Source: Gonium pectorale (Eukaryota; Chlorophyta; Chlorophyceae; Chlamydomonadales; Volvocaceae). Taken from it: 58,821 nucleotides of DNA. The notes under the pieces were generated by a model, which searched no databases, was not told the origin of the DNA, and was given only the letters and a program-made list of their open reading frames with translations. A program made the position numbers and the translations under genes. Positions within the stretch are counted from its first letter, which is position 1. Each line of letters begins with the position of its first letter. Below are positions 46,401 through 58,300 of this stretch, piece by piece. The DNA is taken from assembly GCA_001584585.1 (NCBI GenBank), contig LSYV01000003.1, positions 3,100,332 through 3,159,152 on the forward strand, read 5' to 3'.

Positions 46401-49002
46401 TGGCCAAGTGGCTGCAAGAGCGGCCGGAGGACCGGGCCCTGGGGCGGCACCCCCCTTCCGCGCAGCTGCGAAGATGAAGGCAAAAGCACCGGCAGTGGCA
46501 CGGAACGTGCGTCCTCCGGCCGGGCCGAGGGCAGCGCGCCGCGCGGCAGCGCGCCGATGGGCTCTGGCTCTGGCGGGCGCTGCTGCCGCGCGGCCTGGCT
46601 CCCCTGCACGGCACGCCCCGGCGCCTGCGCTGCCTGTCCCTGCCCCTGCTGCAGCTCCTGCGCCTGCAAGACAGCGAGCGGCTCCGGCGTTTGCAACGGC
46701 GGGGCCGTACGGCGGGGCCCCAGCTGCGAGGGCTGCAGCTGCTCCTGGCGGCGCCCCGCCGGCTGCTGCTCCGCAGTGGCCGCCGGCGCTGGCGACCCGT
46801 GCGGCCTTACGGCTGGGGAAGCCGAGTCCCGCGGCGTCGAGGCAAGGTTCCTCAAGCTAAGCAGCTGCTCGGCAGCCTCCACCACGTCGTCGGCCTCCTC
46901 CGCTGTCATACCCGTGATTCGCGTGGCCGCACACTCGGCTGCAAGGGGCAGCGGCTGCGGGGTGCGCGCCGCTGCCGCCGCCAGCACGACGGACGCGGCC
47001 GCCTGCACGCGCGGCAGCGGCGCAGCCACCGGCGGCGGCGGCGGCGTAGCGGCAGCGGCGGCTGCCGCGAGGAGCTTGGTGGTCATGGTGATGCTCTGGC
47101 GGGCGTCGGCGGGGCTGCTGAAGGACCCGAGGTCCCGCAACAGGACGCCGTCCCAGATAGCCGCGCCCACCTGCGGAGCGGGCCATTAAGAAGCTCGAAC
47201 TCGGCGAGGCCCTCCGACTGCACTCGAAGCCGTGTGTGCGTACTTGTCGAGGCGGTGGCCACACCCGACAATGCGCTCTCCCAGTCTGGCCATTGTACCC
47301 TCCTGACCATTGCTAGTGCAATCATTCCCCGTGCCTGTCGAATCAGCCCTCTCCTACCTCGCCGCCGCCATTGCCATGGTGTTGGTAGAGAACACCGGAG
47401 AAGCCGAGCACGGGGGGCAGCACGCAGTCGAGCTCCGTGTCTGCGGGGGGGCCGCACCAAAGGCATCATTCCCGCCGGCAGCGGCGCTTGCGAGGGCTGC
47501 CGGCGGGAAAAACAAGGAAAACCCCCAGCGCAAACGGAAAGGGAACGGTAGCGAGCCAGGTACCGAAACCATCCCAACCCCCACCCACTCTTCGGCAGTT
47601 GCTCCGCGATTGCGCTGAAGAGGCGCCGACCCAGGCCCAGCCTGAGAGGCGCCGCGCCACTGCCGCGGCCCGACCAGGGCGTCGTCGCTGCCGCGGCGAC
47701 AGCGGCCTCCGGCTCGGCGCCCGAACCCTGGCCTGCCGCTGCTACACGCCTGGCGGTCCCGCCAGCTCCAGGATCGATGCCGTGCACAGCTGTGGCCGCC
47801 ATGTCGTCCAGGTCGTCGTCGCCCACCTCGCCCGCGCCCCCGGGCTGGAAGCCAGGCTGGCGCCCGAGCCCCGGCATCCACACCGCCAAAGGGTCAGCGA
47901 CTCCAGCGCCGGCCATTACTGCGGCTCCAGCTGCTAGTGCCGCCCCCGGCTGCTTCGGAGGAGCCGCTGGGTTCAGAGCCTTCGGCCCCAGTTCAGCCTG
48001 CGCGGTGCCATGTGTGCCATGGGTGCAAAGCGGCCGAGCGGGGCGTGGGGGAGAGGTGGCGGCCCGGATGGATGCGGGGCGCGCCGGCGTGAGCTGGCAG
48101 CATGCGGCTAGGGCGTGCACACAGCCCCACCAGCAGCTCGCCAGCACGCGCAGGATTAGGAGAAAAGGCAAGGCCATGCATAGGGGCGCTCCCTTTGCCA
48201 ACAAAGCTCCCAGCATTACTGCGTTTCGTCCACTTCCCGGAATCGAAGACCCCCAACTCACCCCAACCCCACGTCTGCAACCCGGGGAGCTGGCGGAAGG
48301 AACAGCGGCCCGGGCGCGAGCGTGGCTCACCTGAACGGCCTGGTACTGGGCCGGCGTCACAGCCCCAACCACCATGATGTGCGCAGCCGCCTGCAGCAGC
48401 AGCGACGACGGAATGCCAAACCCAAGGAGCTGGCGGACCGCCAGTACCAAGGCGGCGGCTTGACTCTCAGGCCGCCCCGCCCCAGACTGGTCGAGCGCAT
48501 CAGGGTTGCTATCAGGGCCAGTCACGGCCGCCGCTCCGTTGTCCAAGGCTGCAGCGGCCTGGTCTGCGATGGCCGTCTGTGCGCGCTGAAAGTATGCCAG
48601 GAGCAACTGGCATAGCGCTGGGAGGTAGGGAGGCGGGAGGCTCTGCGAACCCGTTAGCTCTTGAACCGTCCAGTGCTCAGCGCCCGCGAGCGCGGGCTGA
48701 GACAGTCGAGTTGATGGCGGGCGCGGTAAGATCGGAGGGTCAACCCCCCGAGCTCCGCTTCCCGCATCAAGCTGTGAAGCCTGTTGTTGTATGAGAGATG
48801 GATCGCGCTCCAGTCTTCGACGCTTCCCGTTCACCAGCTCCCGCGCGTGGCCATGCTCCTCCACCACCGGCTGCGGCTCCCGCTCCGATGACGCAGCAGC
48901 GGCTGCAGCGTTGGCAGCTCCCGATAACGTCCCGCCAGGAACGGGCTGGTCCCCGCCAGGCACGACGGGCGACTCGTCCTGGACTCGTCCACTCCCTTGC
49001 AT
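43444..49002 (-). CDS. Gln/Ala/Pro-rich 1455-aa protein, function unknown (possibly nuclear)
   Basis: Six exons (49002-48331, 47997-47589, 47440-47358, 47170-45997, 45809-45664, 45327-43444) splice in phase to 1455 aa. An N-terminal basic patch GKRRRLERD (residues 59-67) looks like a nuclear localisation signal. Helical segments (LPALCQLLLAYFQRAQTAIA, VRQLLGFGIPSSLLLQAAAH) follow. Exons 3-4 hold the most conserved-looking part (NTELDCVLPPVLGFSGVLYQ, GAAIWDGVLLRDLGSFSSP, ITGMTAEEADDVVEAAEQLL). The rest is low complexity, with poly-Gln runs near 44555-44600 and 44795-44820 and a predicted leucine-rich helix LSLENQLLLELLQR at the start of the last exon. The composition suggests a transcription or chromatin co-regulator, but no domain is recognised. 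The 3' end is uncertain: a good donor (GAG|GTGAGC) at 43479 lies 11 codons before the stop used. Confidence 0.65.
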
Positions 49003-51957
49003 AAGTCTGTCTCTTTACTAGACTACATTACTGCATGTGTTTGGAGTACGTTGCGCCAACGTCCTCCAGTTTGGGTCCAGTTTGGCCGCCGCAACCCAGA
49101 AGTCCTGAGGCAGCGTTGGACCCACAAGGTGTGCTCTGTCAAGTGTCATCCGAGTCTCGCGGCTCAAGTCCTCAAGCAAGAACTGCGGGAGCACCGGTTA
49201 GGTACATCGCAGCAAATTCAAAGACTTAATAAAATGCATATACCTTTGGACTGCAAAAGCAAGCAGCCAAAGGCTTCGCGGGGTACGGAAAGCGTTCCGC
49301 CAGGGCGGTGCCAGAGATTTGCCTGCAGGCGGAACAAGTGCAGTCTAACATTTGAGATTGGAAACCTGTAACCCCGTAGCCGGGAGAAGCCATCTTGACG
49401 TACTGCGCAAGTTATTTCGGCTCTGTCCACTCGTAACTGTTTGCATTCCAGCACGGCTGCAGAAACGTATCCAAAATACTTGCTTCTGAAAGGATTTGTG
49501 CCTCCGTTGTTGCCAAGTTTGCCCAGTAGCGGCATGGCATCATCTATCACCACGCACGGGACGCCCGAAGTCTGCGCGGTCATGCCGAAGCGCCCCCAGA
49601 CAAATCACTGTGGAAACACACCGTCGACGCGCTGTCGGCGATATCTCTTAGGTTGGGTTACCACGTCCTACCACGAGAGCAGTAATCATTCGTGCGTCAG
49701 CTTTTTCAGCCCTTATACATACTCGCCGACGCGCCCCAAGAGCATCCGGCGCATCCAACTGCCAGTCACACTCCAGCATCCGGAGCACCCAGGTGCCAGT
49801 CACACGTGATTCATTAACGCAGGGACGTAACCGTGGACGTAACGGGGGTACGGCACCAAGCACTTCAGGTCACGCACGGAGGACTCCTAGGGCCAGCAGC
49901 AGGATGGATGGGCCGGCCCAACCAAGCCAAAGTACGCTGCCAATTGCGTGCGTGACTCACCGCGCCCAGCTTACTAGGATGTGACCACGCAAGCAGAGTA
50001 ATGCTCGTCGCCACCAGCTAGGGCCTCTTGTGGAAACACCACCGAAAGGAGAGGACCACGCACGGGCACCGAACCAAGGGACATTGCCCTTATACGTTTC
50101 CGATACACGTTTGCAGGCTCCCCAACACACCGGAGAGGCACCCCATGCAATATGCTGACGGACCCTTTCCTCATACCAAGGCTGCCGCTCAGGCAGGGGC
50201 ACGTATGTATGTAGCAGCAGGCCGCTGATGAACGGCCCGACCCAGGGGAGGGCCCTCGCCCAACCCATACATAAATGAAGGTGTGCGGCATCCACTACCC
50301 ACTACCGGTACACCGTTGATGAATGAAGTCGGGTACATGTGGAACAACATGGAAGAGCACAGCAGCAACGCAAGCTCGCTGGTGAATGGCTTGACGCTGG
50401 AGGCAGGTTTATTTGTGCGCCAAACTTGCAGCAGGCTATTAGTCTTCGATTTGGCGCAAAGACCTGCAGCGGCTCCGCCTCAGCATGTGCAAGTGGGTAC
50501 CGGTACCCGCCAGCAGCAGCTCACGCTCCATCCCAGGATCGATGTGACCACGCCGTTACATACTCCATCCCCTAGGCTTCTCTCAGTAACATCGTCCAGC
50601 AACAATGACTGATCATTCGCAGGGCACCCGAAAAGTTGTACTGAAGCGGCCGACTACCGGCGGGTGGTCCCTACCTGCCTCGCGATACCGCTGCGCGCTC
50701 TGGTGCGTGGGAGCCGGGAGGCGCGAAGCGCTCTGGCGTGAACAGATGGAGCTTTCATTCACCTCGCCGGAGCTCCCCGGTGTACACAAAGTGGGTATAT
50801 ATGCTCTCGCTTGGCTTCCTAGTGCTGCACAACCTTCGGTATCTGGAAGCCGTTTCGTGAGTGTACTGACGGACGGAACAGGACGCTACTTGCCGTACTT
50901 TCCGGTAGGTGGGGTGTGCGTGCGCGTGCGTCGTGGCAGACGGATGCGCACCCGTCAGTCGCAAACGCGTGCACCATGTCCTCCATCGTGCGACGCCCTG
51001 TGCGCGCACCGTCGCCGCCGCTGCTCGTCTTCAAGAATGGCTAGCTAGTCCCCTCGCCGCGCGTCACGGCCATTCTTTCACTTGTGCGTACAAGGACGCA
51101 TGGCCGCCCCGCCGCCGCCCTGCGGGCCGTTGCGCCACCCTACAGTCCACTCCTACAGCCGATGCCCTAAGCTAAGCCTTCGGGCTCAGGCCAACCACCA
51201 ACGATGGCCACGTGATGCCGTGCGCTCAGCGTGAAGCCCTCGCTCCCCGCCCACGCGCATAATTCCTGGTGGTTTGCGTTAGTAGCTAGCAGTTGTCTGT
51301 AATGAGAACCCCAGGACGGACAACTATATCTGCTGCCTTTTCGTTGCTTCCTAAGAGCGCAGATCGATAGAGGTCACCCCGGCCATGAGTGCATGCATGG
51401 CCGTGCCCGTCCTGCTAGGCTGGTGATCTTCAACTCTACTGTGGCGGCTTGCTTGGCCCAGCGCAACCCGGTTGAACGTAAACCGCACGCCCCATACCGG
51501 ATACACGGGCTCACCTGCAATCAAGCGGCGGCAGCGCCGCCGGCGCTAAGAAGCTGAGGATGGATGAGCCAACGTACGTGCGCCTCGCTCCGCCGTCCGC
51601 CGACAGCTGTAAGGAGCCCGCGCGCCCAGCAGCGAATGAAGCGCCGCGGACAGGTAGGGGCGTACGTGGAGCACGTGCGCAGCAACCGTAGCGTGATAAC
51701 TAAGCCGCGATGGCCCACGCACACAACAGTCGGCCGCCCGCGCAGTGCTTGGCTGCTTGCTGGCTGGCTGCTGGATAGTGTGCGCACGGCGGGACCCTGC
51801 CCGGCTGCCCGCCGGCCTGGTGTGCGTCGCGGCCCCGCTCACACCTGCAGCCGCGACGGCGCGCGCTAGATGGAGGCGCAAATGCTGAATGAAGATAGCG
51901 TGCTGCGCTCCGCACCCTCTGGAGCCGCCCCTGCGTGCCGACACACAGCGCGTACAC

Positions 51958-51978
51958 GGCGGCGGCGGCGGCGGCGGG
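51958..51978. repeat. GGC trinucleotide repeat
   Basis: About seven consecutive GGC triplets in intergenic DNA. Confidence 0.8.
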
Positions 51979-53879
51979 TTGAAGTGCAGGTAAGTTCGAG
52001 TGGTGGTGATGGGCATGACGCATGAGCGAGCTGCAAGCGCGTATGCATGTGCAGGCAGGCATGGCAGGGAGGGAGGTAATAGCTGGCTGGGGAGATGTCA
52101 AACAGCAAAACAAAATAAAGTTGCAGGGTTCGTTGAAGGACGGCCGGCTGGACGGCTCAGAGGATTCGGGTGTATGCATGGCCGTACGATCGAGCACCCT
52201 TCTATCTTGGCAACCTTGCTTGTTACAAAGTTATGCGGGGCATGAGCACTTCATTTCCTATTTAGGGCCTTCATTTCCTCAATGTTGAGTTACGGACGCA
52301 GGATTCGCCTGTCGTCACTGAAATGTATGCCGTATATACGCGGGTGTGTATGAACGAATACATGCAAGCGAGCAGCAGCAGCAACGCACGCCGCCCTCAC
52401 GTTGCACATACAGCCCCATCGTCGTCTCCTGCACATCTATCTATCCCCATCCTCTTCAGGCCTAGCTGCAGTAGTCATGCACCAACTTGCGGTGTGCCGA
52501 CACACGGTGTGACCCACTGAGCCGCGCCGCCCACATACGCTCATAGAGCCCCGGATCGCGCTCGACAGCAGACGAAAGCTGGGGGTTACGGGCCTTACTT
52601 CCCGGTACGAAGTGCGCGTGCATTCAGCAGGGGGTGTACTGGATACGCATGATGGTTGCGTGCGTCATGCAGCGCACCCTGGGAGCTGTGCTCGCTGCTG
52701 CTGCCCGCCTGGGCCTACCTCAGCGCGCACGAACGAGCGAGGGGATAGCCTCCTGTAACCCACTTCTGGCGCCCCAGCAGCCCAAGTGTTTTACGCGTGC
52801 CAGCCAACCAAAGGCCCCGAAACAACACCGTGGCTGACAACATCTACATCTTTTGCGTGCGCGTTGCACGCAGCCTTAAACCTACGCGATGTTAGCGCTC
52901 AGATGAATAACCCGCCCCCGTTACCCCCACTGGCGCAGGATCCGTGGAGTTCTCACCTGTCGGTTGATACCGTGCGCGGGGAACCGACGGGCTCCACCGG
53001 ATGGCGTCAGCAGCAGTGCGCCAAGTGTCCGCCAGTGTAGACCTCCTTGATCGCCGACAACGGTTGGGTGCGTAAGCGAGAAGACGCAAATGCGTACGTG
53101 CAGGTCCCGTTCAGCGCCCGCGTTTGGGACCCAATAACAATGGAAAATTGGGGGACTGCGAAATGTTACATATGCGAAGTTTTTAGCTCTGTCCGCAATG
53201 AATTCTAGGCCTTTTTTGAAAGCGCTGAGGACGCCTGGATGCGTACGTATGGCGGAAAGGCGGAAACTTTATTTATGGCGGCCGCGACTTTCAATTTATT
53301 ACAGGTTATTTTGTCATTAGTTGCATTGACATTAGGGACTTCTGCTGCTCAGCTGCTTCCGGTTTGAAATGCTGGCGCTTCTGGCTTGGTTTGCTCTTCG
53401 AAGGAAAAGCCTACGTGGGGTCGTTATCCGGGTTGCTCGCCAGGCCTTGACTGACATTGCGGGCGCGGGCAGCGCGGGAGCGCGGGCGGGAGCGCGGGAC
53501 CGGCAGCGACGGGCATCGATTAACGGGCACCCAGCGAACGAAGCGAGCTGAGAGTGACTAAGGCTTACGCGCACCGGACGCTCCTTCAGTACCAGCAGGT
53601 GTTTTTGGGCGCATAGCACAGTTGCGTTGCAGTGCGAATGGCGTTGCTGCGACTTAGCTTGCTTGCCGTTGATTGCTTGGTTCGATCGATCGGGGTTGTA
53701 TACATGCATAACAATGCGCTTTATCACGAAAATTCAGCCGGGGTGCAACGACCCCCGCAACGCCCCGGGGCAAAGTTGCCGCCGCCGCCAAGCAGCAGCA
53801 AAAGCAATTGTACAATTTCACCCCCAGCACACGCACCCCTACACATACAGCGGGGGGGGGCGTCTGCTCGTTTACCTCG

Positions 53880-53980
53880 CCCGCCATGCCCTGTACTCGG
53901 CGCTCTGCTGGAAACATCACACCCTCGGGTGTGTATGTCGTGTCCGTAGAGGCTGCCTTCCCCGTGTCTGGTTCTTCCCC
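53880..53980 (-). repeat. Dispersed repeat copy (a)
   Basis: Aligns with copy (d) at 27690-27770 through TGTCCGTAGAGGCTGCCTTC, and with the reverse complement of copy (b) at 56370-56480 across CTGTAC…CTGCTGGA-AC-TC…GTGTGTAT…GTCCG-AGAGG. No protein is encoded. Confidence 0.7.
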
Positions 53981-54528
53981 GCGCTCTTGACGGCCATTTC
54001 AAGACCTGTAACGCTCGCTGCCTGCCCCTGCGTTGGCGACCGAGCGAGGACGAAGTCCACCCGCCCGCCCCTTGACAGATGCTGCAGCTGTATGCAGTCT
54101 TGGGGCATGTACCGTGGGCTGCTGCTGCACGCGCTCCGTGCTTGCTTGTGTGCATGCATGCACGCAGATGAGATGTTCCCAGCAGACTGCTCGCTGCATT
54201 CCGTATGCATGGTCGGCCTGCTGCCTTCAAACCAGGGGAGAAGGCCCTCTCTCCTGCTTCAAACGGTAAGGTCGATTGGGGCTTATTACTTGCTACATTT
54301 CTCCTTATTACCTGCCTGCTAGGTACAATCTAACCGCTTCCCTATGTATGCCTTTCCCCCGTTAACAGCCCTGTAGTGCACGTTGAGCCCGTGACGGTGC
54401 GCCTACGGGGACCCCTGTGACGGGGCCAAGGCCCAGCGCTGACAGACGCCAGCAGCTGCCGCGAATGAATACGAGTCTGCCGTATGGAACCTAGTAATGG
54501 ATCATTGTAGGTAAGGAAGCTGCAAGGG

Positions 54529-54570
54529 GTCCGGTTACCGGACAGCCTGGGGTCCGGTTACCGGTCTCCG
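54529..54570. repeat. Repeated CCGGTTACCGG palindromes
   Basis: GGGGTCCGGTTACCGG occurs twice within 42 bp, followed by a partial TCTCCGGTAG. Each core is a near-perfect palindrome with an odd central base. Confidence 0.7.
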
Positions 54571-54709
54571 GTAGAACACTTGTTGTCAGTGCAACAACCT
54601 CGCGGATGCCGTGGAACTCGGCCTGACCACGTCATCGCTTGGCGGGCGCATCCTATAGGTATGTACGTAGGCGCCCGCGGACGCCATGAGATGAGGACAG
54701 GGGAGGTAG

Positions 54710-55150
54710 CGAGGGGCCTCTTTAGGGGAGATGGTGAGGGGAGATTTTGAGAGGCCTCTCTAGGGGAGAGGCAGGAGTCGCCCCTCGCTGGTTGGGTGGG
54801 GAAGGGTTCTGGTTCTGGTGTGTCAACGCAACGCCTTTGTTGGCTGGCTGCCACAGCTGCCCTGCCTGCATTAAGTCATGGCTGATGGAGCCCCAGTAGT
54901 GCGCGCCCTTCTCCTTGCCACTCCCCACCCGTCCTCCCTCCCCGCCTGTCCCTCGCCCATCTGCCACTGCGTGCTGGTTCAGGTGGAGCGCCAGGGCTCC
55001 ATGCCACGGCCGGCTGCCCCCGGCTAGGCGTCCGTCCATCACGGGTCACCACGAGCACCCGGCCTGCAGGTGAACTAGCTAAAGAAGCCGCGCCGTGGGT
55101 CCACAGCAGGGGGTTGCGAGGCCTATCTAGGTAGGGGCCTCTCTTAAGGG
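54710..55150. repeat. Scattered GGCCTCTYTAGGGG motif copies
   Basis: Variants of (G)GGCCTCT-TAGGGG occur near 54714-54731, 54752-54768 and 55133-55150. The stretches 54880-54975 and 55268-55360 look like diverged duplicates, both ending in GCTGGTTCAGGTGGA. Confidence 0.5.
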
Positions 55151-56128
55151 CACTGTGTGGCGTGTGACTCGGTGGGAAGGCGTTTCAGGCTTCCGGGCGG
55201 CTACATTGTGGGCGCACTTGCACCGCTTTCCCAGCCGGGCGGGCCTGCAGTACTGCTCTGATTGATTGCCTTGCTTCTGTCCGACCCTCCCCACACGTTC
55301 CCCCTCCCCGCCCGCCGGCCTCTCACCCCTCGGCCGCTGCTGGTTCAGGTGGATATACCTCACGTGCTCTGGACCCCGTGCGTGTGCTCTGCATCCGCCT
55401 CGGCCACGGCGGCGGCCTCACCGGCTATTGCAGCTGCACCAGCCGATGTGGCGGCGGGCGCTGGCGGCTCCAGGAAGAGGCTGGGCGGGTGCTGTAAAGC
55501 AAAATCAACGGTGCTATGCCGGTCGTGGTGGAGGACGCTTCGGCCACGTACGGCTATAGCGCTAGCAAGGGTGGCGGCAGCGGCCTCACGAGCTGTGGCC
55601 ACATCACCAGCTGGCCCCATCCTGAAGATGGGGGGCGGGGCGCAGCGGCGGTTTGAGGGGCCAGCATGCAGGAGCAGGCCATCACCATTGCATTGCTTAG
55701 GTTGCTCGATGTGGCCTGTCGCTGACGCGGTCAGGGTCTCGGTAGGTGGTGTTGGGACCACAAAATTGACTTCATTACCCTGGTGGTAGTACCTGTTGTA
55801 TCCTAAGCTTTATGACGACGCAGTACTTAGATGGTCTGGTGGACATGCATCGTACGGCATTTGCGCATTTCATAATCATTATTGCCAGACAGTCGTGCTG
55901 GGCATGGCATTTGGGACCAGATTTGACATGCTTTACGGGACATGCTTTACGGGGTATGCATCCGTTATGGGGCAGACTAACGTGATGACCCCGCGGTTAC
56001 GGCCGGGCCCTTTATGGGCTGATGCCCGACCCCGTTACGGGGTACCTGCCATACGGCCCCTTTAACATACTAGTTATGACCCCGACCCCATAACAGCCCC
56101 GTATCACCTACTGCTCCCATAACTGCCT

Positions 56129-56169
56129 CAGACCCGTCACGAGGGGGGGGGGAGTTCGTGACGGGTCTG
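56129..56169. repeat. Perfect 14-bp hairpin with G-rich loop
   Basis: CAGACCCGTCACGA (56129-56142) is perfectly inverted at 56156-56169, with a 13-nt loop that is mostly G. The surrounding 55920-56180 is full of CCCCGTTACGG/TTACGGGG variants. Confidence 0.9.
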
Positions 56170-56369
56170 TTACGGTATCGGAGGCTTACATAGGGATACG
56201 CTTGCGATGCGTCGGTCATCACGTATGCCCTAGATAGCTAGCAGGGGCGGTGATGCCGCGTGGCCATGGACGGACACGTCTCGCTCATCATCAGCTGTAT
56301 CTCTGCGTGCTGCGCGGAAGCACGCGCGCGCGCCAAGCAGGAAAAGAGAAACCTGCAAACAAAGATGCA

Positions 56370-56490
56370 CGGAGCCATCCTCTGCGGACATATATACACA
56401 ACCGAAGGCGCGACGTCTCCAGCAGGGCGGGCGGTACAGATATAGCAAGGCAGATGAAGGGACGTCCCTCGCTCCTGCCATGCCCCTTCC
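56370..56490 (+). repeat. Dispersed repeat copy (b)
   Basis: Shares CAG-AGGGCGGGCGG-TACAG…GCAAGGCAG-TGAAG-G-AGTCCCTC with copy (c) at 58225-58300 in the same orientation, and matches copy (a) in reverse complement. Confidence 0.7.
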
Positions 56491-56750
56491 CCCGGGGCGG
56501 GAGGGATGCCACCACGCACATAACGGCTCACAAACCTGGCCGCCTATCCGCTGTTACGTACACCTGCAGGCAGGACGACACGCTTGCGTATATACGCGCT
56601 GGTTCAAAGTGGCTGGCCCCGCGCAGTAGTATGACAAGAACGCCCGGCGTGACAAGGGCGTGTGCGCGTTAGATAGGGACGGAGGCGGTCCGTGAAGGCA
56701 ACCGTGCGTGGCTTTCACCATGCACTGGCGAGAGAAGAGGGGTAAAGCTT

Positions 56751-56769
56751 GCGGGCGGGCGGGCGGGGG
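56751..56769. repeat. GGGC tetranucleotide repeat
   Basis: About four GGGC units followed by a G run, intergenic. Confidence 0.8.
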
Positions 56770-57045
56770 TGCCCGCCGACCGTTTCCGGCCCCTCGTTTC
56801 CGGACATCCTCTCGTCGGAGGGCAGGGGACGGATGGAGGTCTGTCCGGGGGAGAGCGGGAGGCAGCAAGGGCTGCTGGCGGGGCTGGCAGCCTGGCTTCC
56901 GCAGTAATTCAAATGTGCGCATTCTCGTCCATAACTTCATCCTTTGGACTGGACTCTCGGTGGAGGGCGCACGCAGCAGCAGGCGGTTAGGTTGTCTGCT
57001 CGGCTATAAGAAGTGAGGCCAAGGCTACAGATGGAGGATGTGGAT

Positions 57046-57283
57046 CAGCCTTGCTATCTTAATTAAAATAACTTAATCAGCCTGGTTTTAGACCCGTTTT
57101 CCTAATTCGGGACACGGGATAATTACGCGGGGTTTATAATAGAAGACAGCCCAGGGGCAGGGGAAATGCGCGGGTCCCTAGTAAAATGCCCTAGAATACG
57201 TGCCCCATGAACACCCCAGGCCCTTCAGCCGGGTTGGAATTACGCAGGCTCCTAATTCCCTCTCAAGGAAGATAGCAAGGCTG
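57046..57283. mobile_element. 238-bp MITE-like element with 15-bp perfect terminal inverted repeats
   Basis: CAGCCTTGCTATCTT at 57046-57060 is perfectly inverted at 57269-57283. The interior is AT-richer than its surroundings and has CCTAATTC and AATTACGC motifs repeated on both sides. No coding capacity is present. A flanking target duplication is not evident. Confidence 0.7.
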
Positions 57284-57649
57284 TGGGTCATGTCCCATCT
57301 CAGAATACCAGTTTTCTCCTGGTTTTAGGACGAGGGGTAAGATAGATAGGGCGCAGACATCTATTGGGAGGGACTGACAGCCCTCCCGTGACGAGAACCA
57401 GCGTAACCCTGCCCTAAATACATCGCATGACGGCCGCCAAGATCTGATGTTGCGCCTTTTGTATTTCGTGTTCTGGGCCTCACGGCTAAGACAAAAGGTG
57501 TTTCGCCCACTACGCTATGGCGGGTCTCTCGGGAGCCAATCGGCTCGTGTGGCCTGCGTGCAGCCCCTTAGGATAGCCTGTAATCTTTACGTATCTGTAG
57601 TCCGGAGTAAAGAGTTTTTGCTGTGGAAATTGTCGAGAAACTTGCAGAG

Positions 57650-57669
57650 AAAGAGAGAGAGAGAGAGAT
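57650..57669. repeat. GA dinucleotide microsatellite
   Basis: A run of roughly nine GA units in intergenic DNA. Confidence 0.85.
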
Positions 57670-57944
57670 AAAGAAGGGTCACTGTAAAGAAGGGTGCCGC
57701 ATGCACTACTTGTCCAAATATGGGGCGGCGTCGATCGGGTGGACACGGTGCGTGTCGTTCGCCCACCCCGCTCGCTTGGACCCGTGGGTCAGTCAATTGC
57801 ACGCTTGAGATCCTTATCAGATAGCCGGATTAGTGTTACCAAATTGCAGTGTTTGGGCGGAGCCCGCGTGCGAGTGCGGGTCATGTCAAACCGGTTGCCC
57901 CTGCCTATGCATCCGCTACGGTACACATACACGCTCCACCCTTC

Positions 57945-57986
57945 ATGACCTATAGGTCATAGATTTAGCTAGCTAGCTAAATCTAT
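57945..57986. repeat. Two abutting perfect palindromes (16 bp and 28 bp)
   Basis: ATGACCTATAGGTCAT (57945-57960) is a perfect palindrome. It shares its last two bases with a second perfect palindrome at 57959-57986, centred on TAGCTAGCTAGCTA and flanked by ATAGATT/AATCTAT. The 42 bp are strongly AT-rich in GC-rich DNA. Confidence 0.95.
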
Positions 57987-58224
57987 CCCCGGTACGGTCT
58001 CACGGGGCTCCGCCCTTTTCCAAGCTTCAAGGAAGCTTTTCCCCTACTTGTTCCGTTGGTCCCCGCTCTTTGCGCTGATCCAGTAGAGGGCAAATACAGC
58101 GGGTCGGCGGGTAGGGATTCGGTGCAGGTATTCGCATGGGCATGTGGGGTTTTACTTTGCTGCTGCTAAAACATTGGGGAAATTGCAGAGGAACCGTCTC
58201 TACGGTCACTAACACCCGAAGGCA

Positions 58225-58300
58225 CGGCGGTGCCAGAAGGGCGGGCGGGTACAGGGCAAGGCAGCTGAAGCGAAGTCCCTCAACTTCCGTCCCTCAGGAC
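58225..58300 (+). repeat. Dispersed repeat copy (c)
   Basis: Same orientation as copy (b): CCCGAAGGC-CG…CCAGAAGGGCGGGCGGGTACA-GGCAAGGCAGCTGAAG…AGTCCCTC. It is shorter and diverged. Confidence 0.65.

Noticed and set aside
47171..47260. Possible extra exon reading QSEGLAEFELLNGPLR before 47170
   Set aside because: It ends exactly at the CAG used as acceptor for exon 47170-45997. Using it as a donor would remove the better-supported GAAIWDGVLLRDLG segment, and phase already closes without it.
47083..49002. 639-codon open frame read as a single exon
   Set aside because: Only 49002-48331 and 47997-47589 are kept. The stretches between them carry donor/acceptor pairs, and the downstream exons need a different frame that splicing restores.
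53627..54322. 231-codon plus-strand frame
   Set aside because: Spans a dispersed repeat and simple-sequence DNA; no domain and no splice logic.
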